Source: Arcanobacterium phocae (GTDB taxonomy: Bacteria > Actinomycetota > Actinomycetes > Actinomycetales > Actinomycetaceae). Taken from it: a stretch of DNA of 64,000 bases. Numbering within the stretch: position 1 is the first letter of the stretch; every line of letters starts with the position of its first letter. The DNA lies in assembly GCF_018913465.1 (NCBI RefSeq), contig NZ_JABAPM010000003.1, positions 186,001 to 250,000 of the forward strand, in the 5' to 3' direction. Of this stretch, positions 9,305 through 18,570 are shown one piece after another. The notes under the pieces were generated by a model, which had not been told where the DNA came from, ran no database searches, and saw nothing but the letters and a program-made list of their open reading frames with translations. The translations under genes and the position numbers were made by a program.

Positions 9305-10489
9305 TTAACGTGTATGGCGCACTGATATCGCCGGGACGTGGCCAGCTAAGGCATGTTTCATCCATTGATCGAAGAAATCATGGTTGGCATCAGCCCAGTC
9401 ACGGGTTTGGGGCTCTAACTCCAGGGTCAGGGTAGGACGCTCAACTGTTGTCGGTTCTGCTTCGTGCCAGGTAGTAATGGCTTCTCGGTACGCCCGCCCA
9501 ATCGGCTTGATTGCGCCGTCGGAATCAAACAGTCCAAGGGTATGTTCTAGCTCTGGGAAATCTGCTAATGAGCGAGATACGTCATGGGAACACCACCATG
9601 TAATTGCATCCAAGTTTGGTGCAGTGCCACCACCATGAGACCCCATCAGTCGCTCAATATTAGCGGTCAAGAAACTAGCAGCATCGGCTGGGTCTACATA
9701 GTTTGAGGGCGATCCAATTTCTTGAAGCCACACCGGACGATTCTGACCGAACGATTCACCCCAAGCATGTGCAAGCTCGCATAAATAGCGCGCAAACCAT
9801 TCCAGTTGAGGACTGCCCTTACCAAACCGCGGTCCTACCTTTCCAAATACCCACGAATGAACTGTGGTGGCGTCACCGAGTGTCACGGCTGCTGCGGGAT
9901 CGAATGGGTGTCCGGTGTCAAACCATAGATCGTCGTCGTGCGTATGGACATGTGTTCCAGCAGACCAGTGGGTGCGAGCAACAGTGAGTAGCTCATTTAA
10001 CCAGGCGTGTGCCTGCTCAGTAGTGATTTTGTGCTGTTCTGGGTGGCGGTTAGCTGCGAATTGAATGAACTCGTTGCCCAGGCTCAGTCCACGTGCTCCG
10101 GGCACATCACGCAATCGGGTGGCGAGGGCTTCAACAAGAGCTTTTTCGCCAGATACTACGTCCGGATCAGTGAAAATGTTTCGCCGATGCCATGAATTTA
10201 CCCATGACGGTAAATAATCGAAAGACGATAGATGGCCCTGTAACACGTCCACGTAGGTATCCATACCGCGTTCGTATGCAAGTTGGACAACAGTAGCAAC
10301 GTCATCGAGTGCTTGCTGGCGGATCAACGTACGGTTTGGCTGCAACACTGGCCAAAGTGGGAAAATCCGAATGTGGTCCACGCCGAGTGAGGCGATTGCG
10401 TCAAGGTCGGCGCGAACATGATCTGGAGTGAAATCTAACCAGGAATGAAACCAGCCAATTCGCGGGGTGTAGTTAACACCGAATTTCAT
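9305..10489 (-). CDS. GH5-like glycoside hydrolase, probable beta-mannosidase
   Basis: A 394-residue cytosolic (no signal peptide) TIM-barrel hydrolase. Clan GH-A catalytic residues are visible: acid/base Glu140 in GLSLGNEF and nucleophile Glu257 in PVWLQEIGSP. Its start is 6 bases from the GH38 stop, so both belong to one operon. The combination of a cytosolic GH5 enzyme with GH38 recalls bifidobacterial GH5_18 beta-mannosidases that cleave Man-beta-1,4-GlcNAc from the N-glycan core. The GH5 assignment rests on the motifs; the subfamily and substrate are inference from context. Alternatives are another GH5 beta-mannosidase or beta-glucosidase. Confidence 0.8.
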   Translation of the reverse strand: MKFGVNYTPRIGWFHSWLDFTPDHVRADLDAIASLGVDHIRIFPLWPVLQPNRTLIRQQALDDVATVVQLAYERGMDTYVDVLQGHLSSFDYLPSWVNSWHRRNIFTDPDVVSGEKALVEALATRLRDVPGARGLSLGNEFIQFAANRHPEQHKITTEQAHAWLNELLTVARTHWSAGTHVHTHDDDLWFDTGHPFDPAAAVTLGDATTVHSWVFGKVGPRFGKGSPQLEWFARYLCELAHAWGESFGQNRPVWLQEIGSPSNYVDPADAASFLTANIERLMGSHGGGTAPNLDAITWWCSHDVSRSLADFPELEHTLGLFDSDGAIKPIGRAYREAITTWHEAEPTTVERPTLTLELEPQTRDWADANHDFFDQWMKHALAGHVPAISVRHTR

Positions 10490-10495
10490 GTTCAG

Positions 10496-13400
10496 TTACC
10501 TTTCTTGACCTGGTGTGATGCGCAATGTTGCGATCTGGAAAGCGGCTAAGTCAAACGTATGGATGCCATTATGTGAGGTCACGAGTGGAGCGTTGTCACT
10601 ATCGCGGTAGCATAGGTCGGTTGCGCGTACCGATACGTTGTCCCAGGTGAGGCGCACGTGCGTAGGGCTACCTTCGCCTTCGTATAGCCGGACGACGACG
10701 TCGCCACTCTTATCTGGTGCCATCGAAACAGATTCAACGATTGCTCCCTCAACACTAAATGGTGCAGCAATTGCCACTGGGGCTTCGCGTAATGGCAGAT
10801 TTAGTTGTTGGCCGTCAGCAATAGCTTGTGCTACTGAGGCCTGCGGGCGAATCCGGAAGTTCCACGTGAAACATCCTTGATCCTGGTTTGGATCTGGATA
10901 AACAGCGGATTTTATGAGTGTGGCACGCACAAGGCTCCAGGTTCCGCGTCGGCCAGCACTGTGGCGGCTGATATCCCATCCATATGTAGCATCGTTGGCG
11001 ATTGACCAGGATGTGTGAGCATTCTCGAGGCGCACCCAGCGATGGGTACTAACTTCAAACTTAGCGCTATCCCATGAGGTATTGGTATGAGTTGGCCGCT
11101 CAATATATCCCATCTGGGTTTCGTACTGTGCGGAGTTGGTGTGGATATCAACTGGGAAGCCGAGCTTGAGCAGCTTTTCATGCTCATGCCAATCAGCTTC
11201 AACATGGACGTCGATGAAGTCCGCCCCGGGAGCAAGCCGCCATTCAATACTCATATGTGAGTTGTTGAATGTGGCGCGGGAACGAGCGCAGGCCACGCCG
11301 TCGTCGTCGATTCTAGTTCCGTCGAACTTTAGCGGTAGCACTGTTTCAGAACCGCGATAGAACGGGTCAATATCCCACGCGTCCCACATGTTGGGGAAGT
11401 CTTGGAACACAAAGAATTGGCCAGCCTTTTCGCCGGATGGAATAAACGTGTGTCCGGTGGCGTCGGTGATGCGGGTGCATGCGCCGTCGTCAGCAAAATC
11501 GATGGTGAGAACACCGTTGGAGAGGAACGATTCGCCGATCTGAATATCATCAACGACGCCACCGGAATATTCGGCCGCCACTGCCGCGCCCAATGGTGCA
11601 ACGCCACGTGAGGAGAAAGCTGTGGCGTTAGCAAGGGCGTGGACGGGGGAGCGACCCGCAGATAAGTATGAGAACGCGTCCGAAATAAGCCGTTCGCAGG
11701 TTTCTTTGACGCAAGCATAGATCTTAGCTACTTCGCGGTAAACCCAGGCAACGGATGTGCCGGGGAGAATATCGTGGAATTGGCAGAGCAGAACCTGGCG
11801 CCAGGTAGCACGCAGTTCTTCGTACGGGTAGGGTGCGCCGGCGAGAGCTGCGATAGTGCACCACAGTTCTGTCTCACGCAAGAGCGCTTCACTACGACGG
11901 TTCCCTTGTTTCGCCTTGATTTGAGAGGTGAAAGTTCCACGATGTAGTTCAAGGTAGAGTTCACCAACCCATACTGGTGGTTCGGGGAACTCAGCCTCGG
12001 CGCGATCGAAGAAGTCGTGCGGGGATTCGCGGACAATACGTGGCGCACCGCGAAGATCTTCGAGGCGGTCGAGGCGTTCCATCATTTCCCGGGTGGGGCC
12101 GCCACCGCCGTCGCCATATCCGTACGGAAGCAGGGAACTGTTGGCATCGCCTTTGTTTTTGAAATTTTCGACGGCGTGGCGAATCTGGGCGCCGGTGATT
12201 TCTGAACCATAGGTGTCTGCCGGCGGGAAGTGAGTGAAGATCCGCGACCCGTCAATTCCTTCCCATTGCAGGGTGTGATGCGGGAAAATGTTGGTTTGGT
12301 TCCACGATATTTTCTGAGTTAAGAACCGATCAATGCCCGCTTCGCGAGCTAGCTGTGGCAGAGCTGCAGAGTAGCCGAAGGAGTCTGGGAGCCAGATTTC
12401 TTTGCATTCGTAGTCGAATGCTTCACGGAAGAAACTGATTCCTTCTACGAGTTGGCGGGCCATAGCTTCACCGCCAGGCAGGACAGCATCGGGTTCTACC
12501 CACATGGATCCAACCGGAACGATGGAGCCGTCGCTCACGCATTTCTTGACGCGTTCGAAGAGTTCGGGATCTTCGTCGGCCAGCCAGGCAACGTGTTGAG
12601 CGGCAGGTAGTGCAAAGATCAGTCCGGTTCCGTCTTCGATGAGGCGGACAACGTTGGCGATGGTGCGATTGACTTTGCGTTTGGTTTCGCGGATTGGCCA
12701 CAACCAGGCAGAATCGATGTGGGCGTGGCCGACGGCGGAGAGGCGATGTGCGCCGGGTAGTGCCGGGCGGGCGAGAATCGGTGCGATTACTGTGCGGGCA
12801 GCGGCGGCGGTTGCCGGGATGTTGTCCAGATCGATCTGATCGAGGGCGGAGTTCAGCGCGTACAGCGTCTCGTAGTCATCATTGGTGAAGGCGTCTATGC
12901 CTTTGGCTTCTAGGAGTTCGTAGAGAACAGTTATGTCAGTGGTGAGATTGACGACGTCGTTGTGGCGGATGACCACATCTGCTTGGGACAACTGATAGGT
13001 ATCTTGCTGGGATGCGGTGAGCTTGTCGCCGTCGTAGGTGACTTGGAAGGGAAGAACTTCAAGGAGGAGTGGGTTGGCTGCGGCTTCGATGGTGAAGTTG
13101 AAGCCGGTGTTAGGAGTTTGCGGAAGTGGTATCCACTGGTTGCGCGGGTTGAGGGCTTTGACTGTGCGGCCGTGAGAGTCACGTACGAGGCCTTCGCTTT
13201 GGAATCCGGCGGAGTGGTCAGCCCAGCCAAGGTTGATCCGTGCCTCAATCGTGTCACCTGCAGGGACGTTTTCTGGGGTGGTTCCGTTGACCTTGAACCA
13301 GACGGTTTGCCACGGCTTCCCCCAAGTTTCACCAACGTGCAGTGGGGTAAATTGGGCAGACGACGGCGGGACTGCTGGTTCGCCGATAACTGTTTGGCCA

Positions 13401-13525
13401 TCTACTGTTTCATCAGGGACGCGCCACGTTTCTACGTGTAGTTGAGAGACTGGGGTGTATTGTGCTCGCGCGATCCGCTCGTTAAGCGTGCGCTTGATAC
13501 GAGTGAGAAGTAGTCCGGCGTCCAT
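10496..13525 (-). CDS. Alpha-mannosidase, GH38
   Basis: A 1009-residue cytosolic alpha-mannosidase, normal length for bacterial GH38. The zinc-binding GHAHIDSAW motif gives His269 and Asp271, and WLPDSFGYSAALPQ gives the nucleophile Asp381. The middle and C-terminal beta-sandwich domains follow. ATG 13525 has a GAAAGG site upstream. It would remove alpha-mannose residues from imported mannosides such as N-glycan arms. It heads a two-gene operon (GH38, GH5) divergent from a LacI regulator, with a palindromic operator in the shared region. Confidence 0.95.
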   Translation of the reverse strand: MDAGLLLTRIKRTLNERIARAQYTPVSQLHVETWRVPDETVDGQTVIGEPAVPPSSAQFTPLHVGETWGKPWQTVWFKVNGTTPENVPAGDTIEARINLGWADHSAGFQSEGLVRDSHGRTVKALNPRNQWIPLPQTPNTGFNFTIEAAANPLLLEVLPFQVTYDGDKLTASQQDTYQLSQADVVIRHNDVVNLTTDITVLYELLEAKGIDAFTNDDYETLYALNSALDQIDLDNIPATAAAARTVIAPILARPALPGAHRLSAVGHAHIDSAWLWPIRETKRKVNRTIANVVRLIEDGTGLIFALPAAQHVAWLADEDPELFERVKKCVSDGSIVPVGSMWVEPDAVLPGGEAMARQLVEGISFFREAFDYECKEIWLPDSFGYSAALPQLAREAGIDRFLTQKISWNQTNIFPHHTLQWEGIDGSRIFTHFPPADTYGSEITGAQIRHAVENFKNKGDANSSLLPYGYGDGGGGPTREMMERLDRLEDLRGAPRIVRESPHDFFDRAEAEFPEPPVWVGELYLELHRGTFTSQIKAKQGNRRSEALLRETELWCTIAALAGAPYPYEELRATWRQVLLCQFHDILPGTSVAWVYREVAKIYACVKETCERLISDAFSYLSAGRSPVHALANATAFSSRGVAPLGAAVAAEYSGGVVDDIQIGESFLSNGVLTIDFADDGACTRITDATGHTFIPSGEKAGQFFVFQDFPNMWDAWDIDPFYRGSETVLPLKFDGTRIDDDGVACARSRATFNNSHMSIEWRLAPGADFIDVHVEADWHEHEKLLKLGFPVDIHTNSAQYETQMGYIERPTHTNTSWDSAKFEVSTHRWVRLENAHTSWSIANDATYGWDISRHSAGRRGTWSLVRATLIKSAVYPDPNQDQGCFTWNFRIRPQASVAQAIADGQQLNLPLREAPVAIAAPFSVEGAIVESVSMAPDKSGDVVVRLYEGEGSPTHVRLTWDNVSVRATDLCYRDSDNAPLVTSHNGIHTFDLAAFQIATLRITPGQER

Positions 13526-13569
13526 AGCAACCTTTCAGTTGAGAGCATCATTGTTCCCGATGTATATTC

Positions 13570-13598
13570 AGATTAATGACTAAACCGATTTAGAGCAA
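13570..13598 (-). promoter_or_regulatory. GH38 promoter with LacI-type operator between -35 and -10
   Basis: On the minus strand TTGCTC (13598-13593) and TAATCT (13575-13570) are 17 bases apart and form a plausible, non-consensus promoter. The palindrome CTAAACCGATTTAG (13580-13593) fills the spacer, where a bound LacI protein would block transcription. The same motif occurs before the AGE gene. Confidence 0.6.
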
Positions 13599-13696
13599 GT
13601 CTTCATATCGATTGGGCAAAAACGCTGAGGTTAGTGTCCGATACGGCTATGATATAAAAAGTTACTAATGAGCGTTACAAAGCCAAAAGGTAGGTT

Positions 13697-14728
13697 ATGA
13701 GTAGAAAAACAATCAAGGATATTGCGCAAGAAGCAGGGGTCTCAATCACTGCCGTATCCTTCGCCCTCAATAACCGTCCCGGTATCTCCGAACAAACCCG
13801 CGAACGTATCCTCGACATCGCGAACAAAATGGATTGGGTGCCGAACTCTCGCGCTCAATCACTTTCCCTCGCTAAAGCCGACGCGGTAGGGCTCTTCATC
13901 GCCCGCCAACCAGATTCCTACACATCCGAACGATTCTTCTTTAACTTCATTGTCGGCCTGCAAGAAACACTCACCCAACATAACTACGATCTGGTATTCC
14001 ATACCGGCCCAGATCTAGAAGCCGAAATAGCTACCTATCGCACGTGGTGGGCACAAGGACGAGTCGACGGCGTCGTCGTCGTTGATCCGATCGACGGCGA
14101 TCCGCGAATCGAGATTCTTAACGAAATTGGACTGCCAGCCGTCGTCGTCGGAAATGACGTCCCCAACACCGCCTCCATTATTGGCGATGAAGCCGCAATC
14201 GTCACCACGCTCGCTGATCACCTCTATGACCAAGGCGCCCGAACCATCGGATACGTTACTGGTATTCCAAGCCTTATTCACACGCAAGAACGTATCCGAG
14301 CGCTCGAAAACTATGCTCGTGAACGTGGCCTTACCGCACTAGTTGCCAGTGGAACAAATGCAACCGAAGAAGCGGGACGCAACGCTATCGCGGAGCTTCT
14401 CGATGGCAGCACTGAACCCGACGCTATTATTTTCGATAATGAAATCCTCGCACTAGGTGGATTTAATGCACTTCGGGCCGCTGGCAAAGACATCGGTCGC
14501 GATGTGCTCATCTGTTCGTGCGAAGACTCCCCGCTGTGCCGGATCGTGACCCCGGCAATAACCGTTATCAACCGTGAACCAGCGGCCATTGGACGCCAAG
14601 CCGCAGCGCTTCTACTGGACGTCCTCAACGGCAAAAAGCCACGTCTTGAGAAACAAGAACCGGCTGACATTATCATTCGCGAATCAACACGCAAACTCCC
14701 ACAGGTAGACGAAGGGGTCTCAAAATGA
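13697..14728 (+). CDS. LacI-family transcriptional regulator of the mannoside module
   Basis: A 343-residue LacI/GalR repressor. The N-terminal helix-turn-helix is TIKDIAQEAGVSITAVSFAL, followed by the hinge helix (NSRAQSLSLAKA) and a periplasmic-binding-protein-like effector domain. ATG 13697 follows AAAGG. The gene is divergent from GH38 and overlaps the kinase gene by four bases (ATGA), so regulator and kinase are co-expressed. It most likely binds CTAAACCGNTTTNG sites in its own intergenic region and before the AGE gene. Effector is unknown; mannose, fructose or a mannoside are candidates. Confidence 0.92.
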   Translation: MSRKTIKDIAQEAGVSITAVSFALNNRPGISEQTRERILDIANKMDWVPNSRAQSLSLAKADAVGLFIARQPDSYTSERFFFNFIVGLQETLTQHNYDLVFHTGPDLEAEIATYRTWWAQGRVDGVVVVDPIDGDPRIEILNEIGLPAVVVGNDVPNTASIIGDEAAIVTTLADHLYDQGARTIGYVTGIPSLIHTQERIRALENYARERGLTALVASGTNATEEAGRNAIAELLDGSTEPDAIIFDNEILALGGFNALRAAGKDIGRDVLICSCEDSPLCRIVTPAITVINREPAAIGRQAAALLLDVLNGKKPRLEKQEPADIIIRESTRKLPQVDEGVSK

Positions 14729-15657
14729 GCATTTTGATCGTTGGTGAAGCCGTCATCGACATTATCAAACGCACTGACGGAACTATTGAAGAACACCCGG
14801 GTGGTAGTCCGGCAAATGTTGCTATCGGTGTCAGTCGGCTCGGTATTCCAGCCCACCTTTTGACGATGGTTGGAGACGATGCGCACGGGAAGATCGTTGA
14901 ACAATGGTTAGCTGACGACGACGTTGTCACTACTACTGTCGAAACTGAACGTACCGCAACCGCTCTTGCTACCCTCGATGAGACAGGTGCAAGTACCTAT
15001 ACTTTCGATATGACGTGGGATTTAGACGGATTTGAGCCTGATCTTCAGGACGTTGATCATGTCCATACTGGTTCTATTGCTGCTTTTATTGAGCCGGGAG
15101 CTCAGGACGTAGCACGAATTGTTGCACAGGCACGCGACCATGCCACGATCAGCTACGATCCTAATATTCGGCCGGCACTTATAGATGATATGGCGAAGGT
15201 TCGAGAGCACGTGTTGAGCCTAGTAGCGCAGGCTGATGTGGTGAAATGTTCTGATGAAGACCTCGCGTATTTATTTGAGCGTGATGCATTAAGCCAAGAT
15301 GACGCGATTGACGTGGCACGCACATGGATCGCGCGAGGTCGTGAATCTGGCCATGGTCCGCTATTGGTTGCTGTGACTGCCGGAAAAGATGGTGTTATTG
15401 CCGTAAACGCAGCAGGTGAATATGTCCATGTGGCGGCAGATCCGCAGGTGAAAGTTGTGGATACGGTAGGTGCGGGAGATTCCTTCATGGGTGCACTCGT
15501 CTACCAGTTAGCTAACCGTGGATTGACTGGTAAACGTGAAGAAATCGCAAAAATCGATCGCGATACTATGCGAGATATTGCGGTATTTGCGGCGCGGGTT
15601 GCTGATATTACCGTTTCGCGTGCGGGAGCCAATCCACCGCGACTCGAAGAACTCTAA
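14725..15657 (+). CDS. PfkB-family sugar kinase, probable fructokinase
   Basis: A 310-residue ribokinase/PfkB kinase. It has the N-terminal substrate motif GGSPANVAIGVSRLG (26-40) and the C-terminal GAGDSF motif (249-254) with catalytic Asp252. It starts inside the lacI stop (ATGA). Next to an AGE-family mannose isomerase candidate, the simplest role is phosphorylation of fructose to fructose-6-phosphate, completing a mannose route. The PfkB family is certain; the substrate is inferred from neighbours. Confidence 0.85.
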   Translation: MSILIVGEAVIDIIKRTDGTIEEHPGGSPANVAIGVSRLGIPAHLLTMVGDDAHGKIVEQWLADDDVVTTTVETERTATALATLDETGASTYTFDMTWDLDGFEPDLQDVDHVHTGSIAAFIEPGAQDVARIVAQARDHATISYDPNIRPALIDDMAKVREHVLSLVAQADVVKCSDEDLAYLFERDALSQDDAIDVARTWIARGRESGHGPLLVAVTAGKDGVIAVNAAGEYVHVAADPQVKVVDTVGAGDSFMGALVYQLANRGLTGKREEIAKIDRDTMRDIAVFAARVADITVSRAGANPPRLEEL

Positions 15658-15702
15658 CTCAAAAGTCGCCGCGGGATTCTTCTCGCGGCGACTTTTGAGT
15701 TA
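15655..15702. terminator. Bidirectional terminator between pfkB-type kinase and AGE gene
   Basis: Perfect 19-bp stem (15655-15673 with 15684-15702), 10-base loop. The kinase stop codon TAA (15655-15657) is itself part of the stem. Serves both convergent genes. Confidence 0.9.
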
Positions 15703-15714
15703 GAAATAATAACG

Positions 15715-16989
15715 TTAGTTTCGTGGCGTATTCGCCAATGCACCAGCAAAGCATGGGGTAAGACCAAGCTCTGGCATAAGGACGCATTGAGCTGCGTGAT
15801 AGACGTCCGGCTTGCCTGGCCAAGTTATTCCAGACGGTGTGTTGTTCTGATCTAACTCGTGAATCCAACGGCCCGGGGCTTCGATGAGATGTGTCTTGGC
15901 ATAATCGAGGAAGGTTTCGAACCATAGATGCATCTCGGTGAGCTTATCTGCGTCTCCGGCCTGCTCTGCATAGGTAGCAAATGCGGATGCTGCACCTATT
16001 CCCTCACAGATAGTCCAGTGCATTCGTTCGTGAACGACTGGTTCGCCGTCGAAATCAGTTGTGTAGACAATTCCGGGTGCGCCGTCCGCATCCCAGCCAT
16101 CAGCCAACGCCGTCGTGAATAATGAATAAGCAGCTGCCGGGAGCTGGTCAACAAATTCTTGTACCTCTGGTGAAATCTCGCCGGACAAGCGATTTACTGC
16201 CGCCCAAAAATGAAGTGCCAACCGGGCCCATTCAATTCCGTGGCCGGGAGTGAGCCCAAAGGGGCGGAACGGATCAGCCGGACGATCTCGATTGAACTCC
16301 GGAAGCAACTGCCAAGTGGAATCAAAATGTTCAGGAATCCGCCAGCCAATTTTATCGGCTTCGCCCAACACGAAAGATAGGATCGACGCCGACTTAGCTA
16401 ACCATCGTGGATCTGACGTAGCGTCCCATGCTGCTAGTGATGCTTCGAGGGTATGCATGTTTGCATTCGCCCCGCGATAACTATCTGTCTGGGTAAAGTC
16501 GCGGTTCCAAGACTCGCGAGCCAGCCCATACTCTGGCTCCCAGAAATGTTTTTCGTGAGCGTCTAGAGCTAACTCATATAGTTCACGAGCGCCCGTTAAA
16601 CCAGCCTGAATGCCCGAACTAGCAGCGAGAAGAACAAATGCGTGAGCATAGGCGGCTTTGCGTTCGCCGTCGGCTCCTAATGGTTCATTGGTGTCGTAAC
16701 GTAATGTGGTGAAAAACCCGCCGAATTGTGCATCATAGAAGTGGGTGCGCAGACAATCAATTCCGTGTTGAGCGAAAGCACGGGCTGAATCATCGCCTTT
16801 GAGTGTAGCAAGGCAAAAAACGTGCGTCATGCGGCAGTTAATCCAGAGCTGGAGGCCGGCATCCGGATCAGCTTCGCCAGTTGCGTCAAGAGTGGAAAAA
16901 CCATGCTCGCACCGGGAATGGCGAGCAAAATCAACCAATGCATCAAATTCCTGGGTAAGCCAGGTCTGTGTTGTTTCGTCAATAACCAT
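15715..16989 (-). CDS. AGE-family sugar isomerase/epimerase, probable mannose isomerase
   Basis: A 424-residue (alpha/alpha)6-barrel protein of the N-acylglucosamine 2-epimerase family, which includes mannose isomerases and YihS. Family motifs are visible: RMTHVF near residue 53, TPGHGIEWA with a catalytic-type His, and the C-terminal MHWTICEGIGAA. ATG 16989 has AAGGAAGTCTC before it. Presence of the LacI operator in its promoter ties it to GH38/GH5. It would turn mannose into fructose for the adjacent kinase. Sulfoquinovose isomerase or GlcNAc epimerase activity cannot be ruled out from sequence. Confidence 0.85.
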   Translation of the reverse strand: MVIDETTQTWLTQEFDALVDFARHSRCEHGFSTLDATGEADPDAGLQLWINCRMTHVFCLATLKGDDSARAFAQHGIDCLRTHFYDAQFGGFFTTLRYDTNEPLGADGERKAAYAHAFVLLAASSGIQAGLTGARELYELALDAHEKHFWEPEYGLARESWNRDFTQTDSYRGANANMHTLEASLAAWDATSDPRWLAKSASILSFVLGEADKIGWRIPEHFDSTWQLLPEFNRDRPADPFRPFGLTPGHGIEWARLALHFWAAVNRLSGEISPEVQEFVDQLPAAAYSLFTTALADGWDADGAPGIVYTTDFDGEPVVHERMHWTICEGIGAASAFATYAEQAGDADKLTEMHLWFETFLDYAKTHLIEAPGRWIHELDQNNTPSGITWPGKPDVYHAAQCVLMPELGLTPCFAGALANTPRN

Positions 16990-17072
16990 GAGACTTCCTT
17001 GTCAACCAAGTAGTTAAATAAGCCAGTAGGTAGAACGCCCTCAGGAATTCTAGACTGCTAGTTAGAGCCTAA

Positions 17073-17086
17073 CAAAAACGGTTTAG
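17073..17086 (-). promoter_or_regulatory. Second LacI-type operator, upstream of the AGE gene
   Basis: On the minus strand CTAAACCGTTTTTG, matching the site at 13580-13593 in 12 of 14 positions. It lies about 85 bases before the AGE start, in the promoter area. The shared sequence CTAAACCGNTTTNG defines a small local regulon. Confidence 0.6.
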
Positions 17087-17217
17087 TTAAGCTAGGGTAA
17101 TCGGTCGTAAAGCCGTATTTCTGATAAAATCAATTAAGATATTTCGCTGATTTTATTAGTAATGTAGGCAAGCGAGCTTATTTTATTATGCTGTCAGGTT
17201 TACAGTGAAGGATAAGT

Positions 17218-17559
17218 ATGAAGAAAATTGTTGCGGGAGTATGCGTACTAGCATTTTCAATTGCAGGTTTAGCTGGGTGTTCTCAAAGTCCAGACAAAGC
17301 AGCCGTTAAAGATAAGTTTTACAACAAGTTTGTTGAAGACGTGCCGTCTGGCGAGCTGAGCAAAGAACAGATCAATGATCTTGGGCATTGTCTAGCTGAT
17401 GGAATTTTTGATCAGCTAAATGACCAGCAGATTAAAGAATTTGATAAAGCTTTAGACAAGGAAAAAATTGACAAGAACGACCTTCCAAAAGGCACGGAAG
17501 ACGTGTTTCTAAAAACTTCTAATGACTGTGTTAAGAAGATCGTCATGGGTGATAAGTAA
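17218..17559 (+). CDS. Small predicted lipoprotein
   Basis: A 113-residue protein with a type II signal peptide: MKK, hydrophobic core, lipobox LAGC near residues 18-21. The mature part is short, acidic and lysine-rich, with two further cysteines (in LGHCLADG and SNDCVKKI) that could form a disulfide. ATG 17218 follows GAAGGA. I do not recognise a family. It is a monocistronic gene closed by a long terminator. Confidence 0.8.
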   Translation: MKKIVAGVCVLAFSIAGLAGCSQSPDKAAVKDKFYNKFVEDVPSGELSKEQINDLGHCLADGIFDQLNDQQIKEFDKALDKEKIDKNDLPKGTEDVFLKTSNDCVKKIVMGDK

Positions 17560-17587
17560 CCCTTGATACCCAGCTAAAATCAGGCTT

Positions 17588-17632
17588 TGTGTAGTGTGCC
17601 CCTAGAGCTCGGCTCTAGGGGCACACTACACA
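17588..17632. terminator. Very long terminator between lipoprotein and TauE genes
   Basis: Perfect 21-bp stem (17588-17608 with 17612-17632) with a three-base TCG loop, between convergent genes. There is no T-tract on the plus strand; on the minus strand it is followed by AAAGCCTG, so neither side has a typical U-run. Confidence 0.85.
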
Positions 17633-17645
17633 ATCATAGATACGT

Positions 17646-18386
17646 TTACCAAAGTAAGTATGCTGAGGAAACGAGAGTTAAAAAAATAATGCTGTGGTCG
17701 AATGTTTGCTGACTAAAATATTTTATACTTTTTGTTCCTACTAAAGATCCAATAATAACAAAAGGAACTAAATAAGGAAGTATACTAAGCGTCGGACCTC
17801 TGAGAAGACCTAATCCCAGAGTAAAGGGTAATTTCATCATATTTACTAAGAAAAAGAACCATGCTTGTGTTCCTAAAAATTCTGCAATGTGATAACCAGA
17901 TGCGATGAAATATAACGACATTACCGGACCACCAGAATTTGCTGTCATTGTTGTGAAACCCGCGAGGGAGCCGTAAAACCATCGTGCTCGCGGAGATGTG
18001 CAATGGTGAGAAGTTTGATCGGGTCGATAGTACTTAAGACATATTGTTAATAGCACTAAACAGATGAGTAGTGCACCGATACCTCGCCGCAATACGACTT
18101 CCGGAACGACGGCTAAGAATAGAGCACCACACCCAACGCCAGCGAATACTCCGATAAGAAGCTTGCGTAGAACGGACCAGTCAGCAAACTGCCGCCATGC
18201 ATGGAGAGCGAAAATATCGCCTACTAGCAGGAGAATTAATAAAGCTGCCGTTGATTCCTTTGCTGGAAGAACAGCTACAAAAATTGCAACAGACACCGTT
18301 GTTAAGCCAGGTAATGCCGTTTTAGATACGCCAACGAAAAAACTAGCTATGGCGAGGAAAATCATGCCGGTTATCGAGATGTGCAT
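17646..18386 (-). CDS. TauE/SafE-family membrane exporter
   Basis: A 246-residue membrane protein with about eight hydrophobic segments and the family look of TauE/SafE (PF01925) anion permeases: FFVGVSKTALPGLTTVSVAIF near the N-terminus and FTTMTANSGGPVMSLYF in the middle. TauE relatives export sulfite, sulfonates or similar anions; substrate here is unknown. There is no Shine-Dalgarno sequence. Instead TATAAT ends six bases before ATG 18386, suggesting a leaderless transcript. Confidence 0.85.
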   Translation of the reverse strand: MHISITGMIFLAIASFFVGVSKTALPGLTTVSVAIFVAVLPAKESTAALLILLLVGDIFALHAWRQFADWSVLRKLLIGVFAGVGCGALFLAVVPEVVLRRGIGALLICLVLLTICLKYYRPDQTSHHCTSPRARWFYGSLAGFTTMTANSGGPVMSLYFIASGYHIAEFLGTQAWFFFLVNMMKLPFTLGLGLLRGPTLSILPYLVPFVIIGSLVGTKSIKYFSQQTFDHSIIFLTLVSSAYLLW

Positions 18387-18392
18387 AGCGTT

Positions 18393-18398
18393 ATTATA
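18393..18398 (-). promoter_or_regulatory. Consensus -10 box for a leaderless tauE transcript
   Basis: Minus-strand TATAAT at 18398-18393, separated by AACGCT from ATG 18386. A start of transcription about seven bases after the -10 box would fall on the A of ATG. No convincing -35 is visible. Confidence 0.6.
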
Positions 18399-18570
18399 AT
18401 ATTTGTATGTGACAAAATATATCCTTGTTCTAAAGTTTGGTTAAATCTAGTAGTGGAGCAGTATTTCATTAGAAAATCGCCGGAAAGTGGATTTAATGGC
18501 TGCTGTATAGTTACACTGATAGTGTCACAATAGAACAATAGTTCAGATAAAAATTCCAATGGAGGGCATA

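Noticed and set aside
13626-13660. Strong lacI promoter
   Set aside because: TATGAT and TATAAA are visible but no -35 sequence lies at a proper distance, so no promoter is called.
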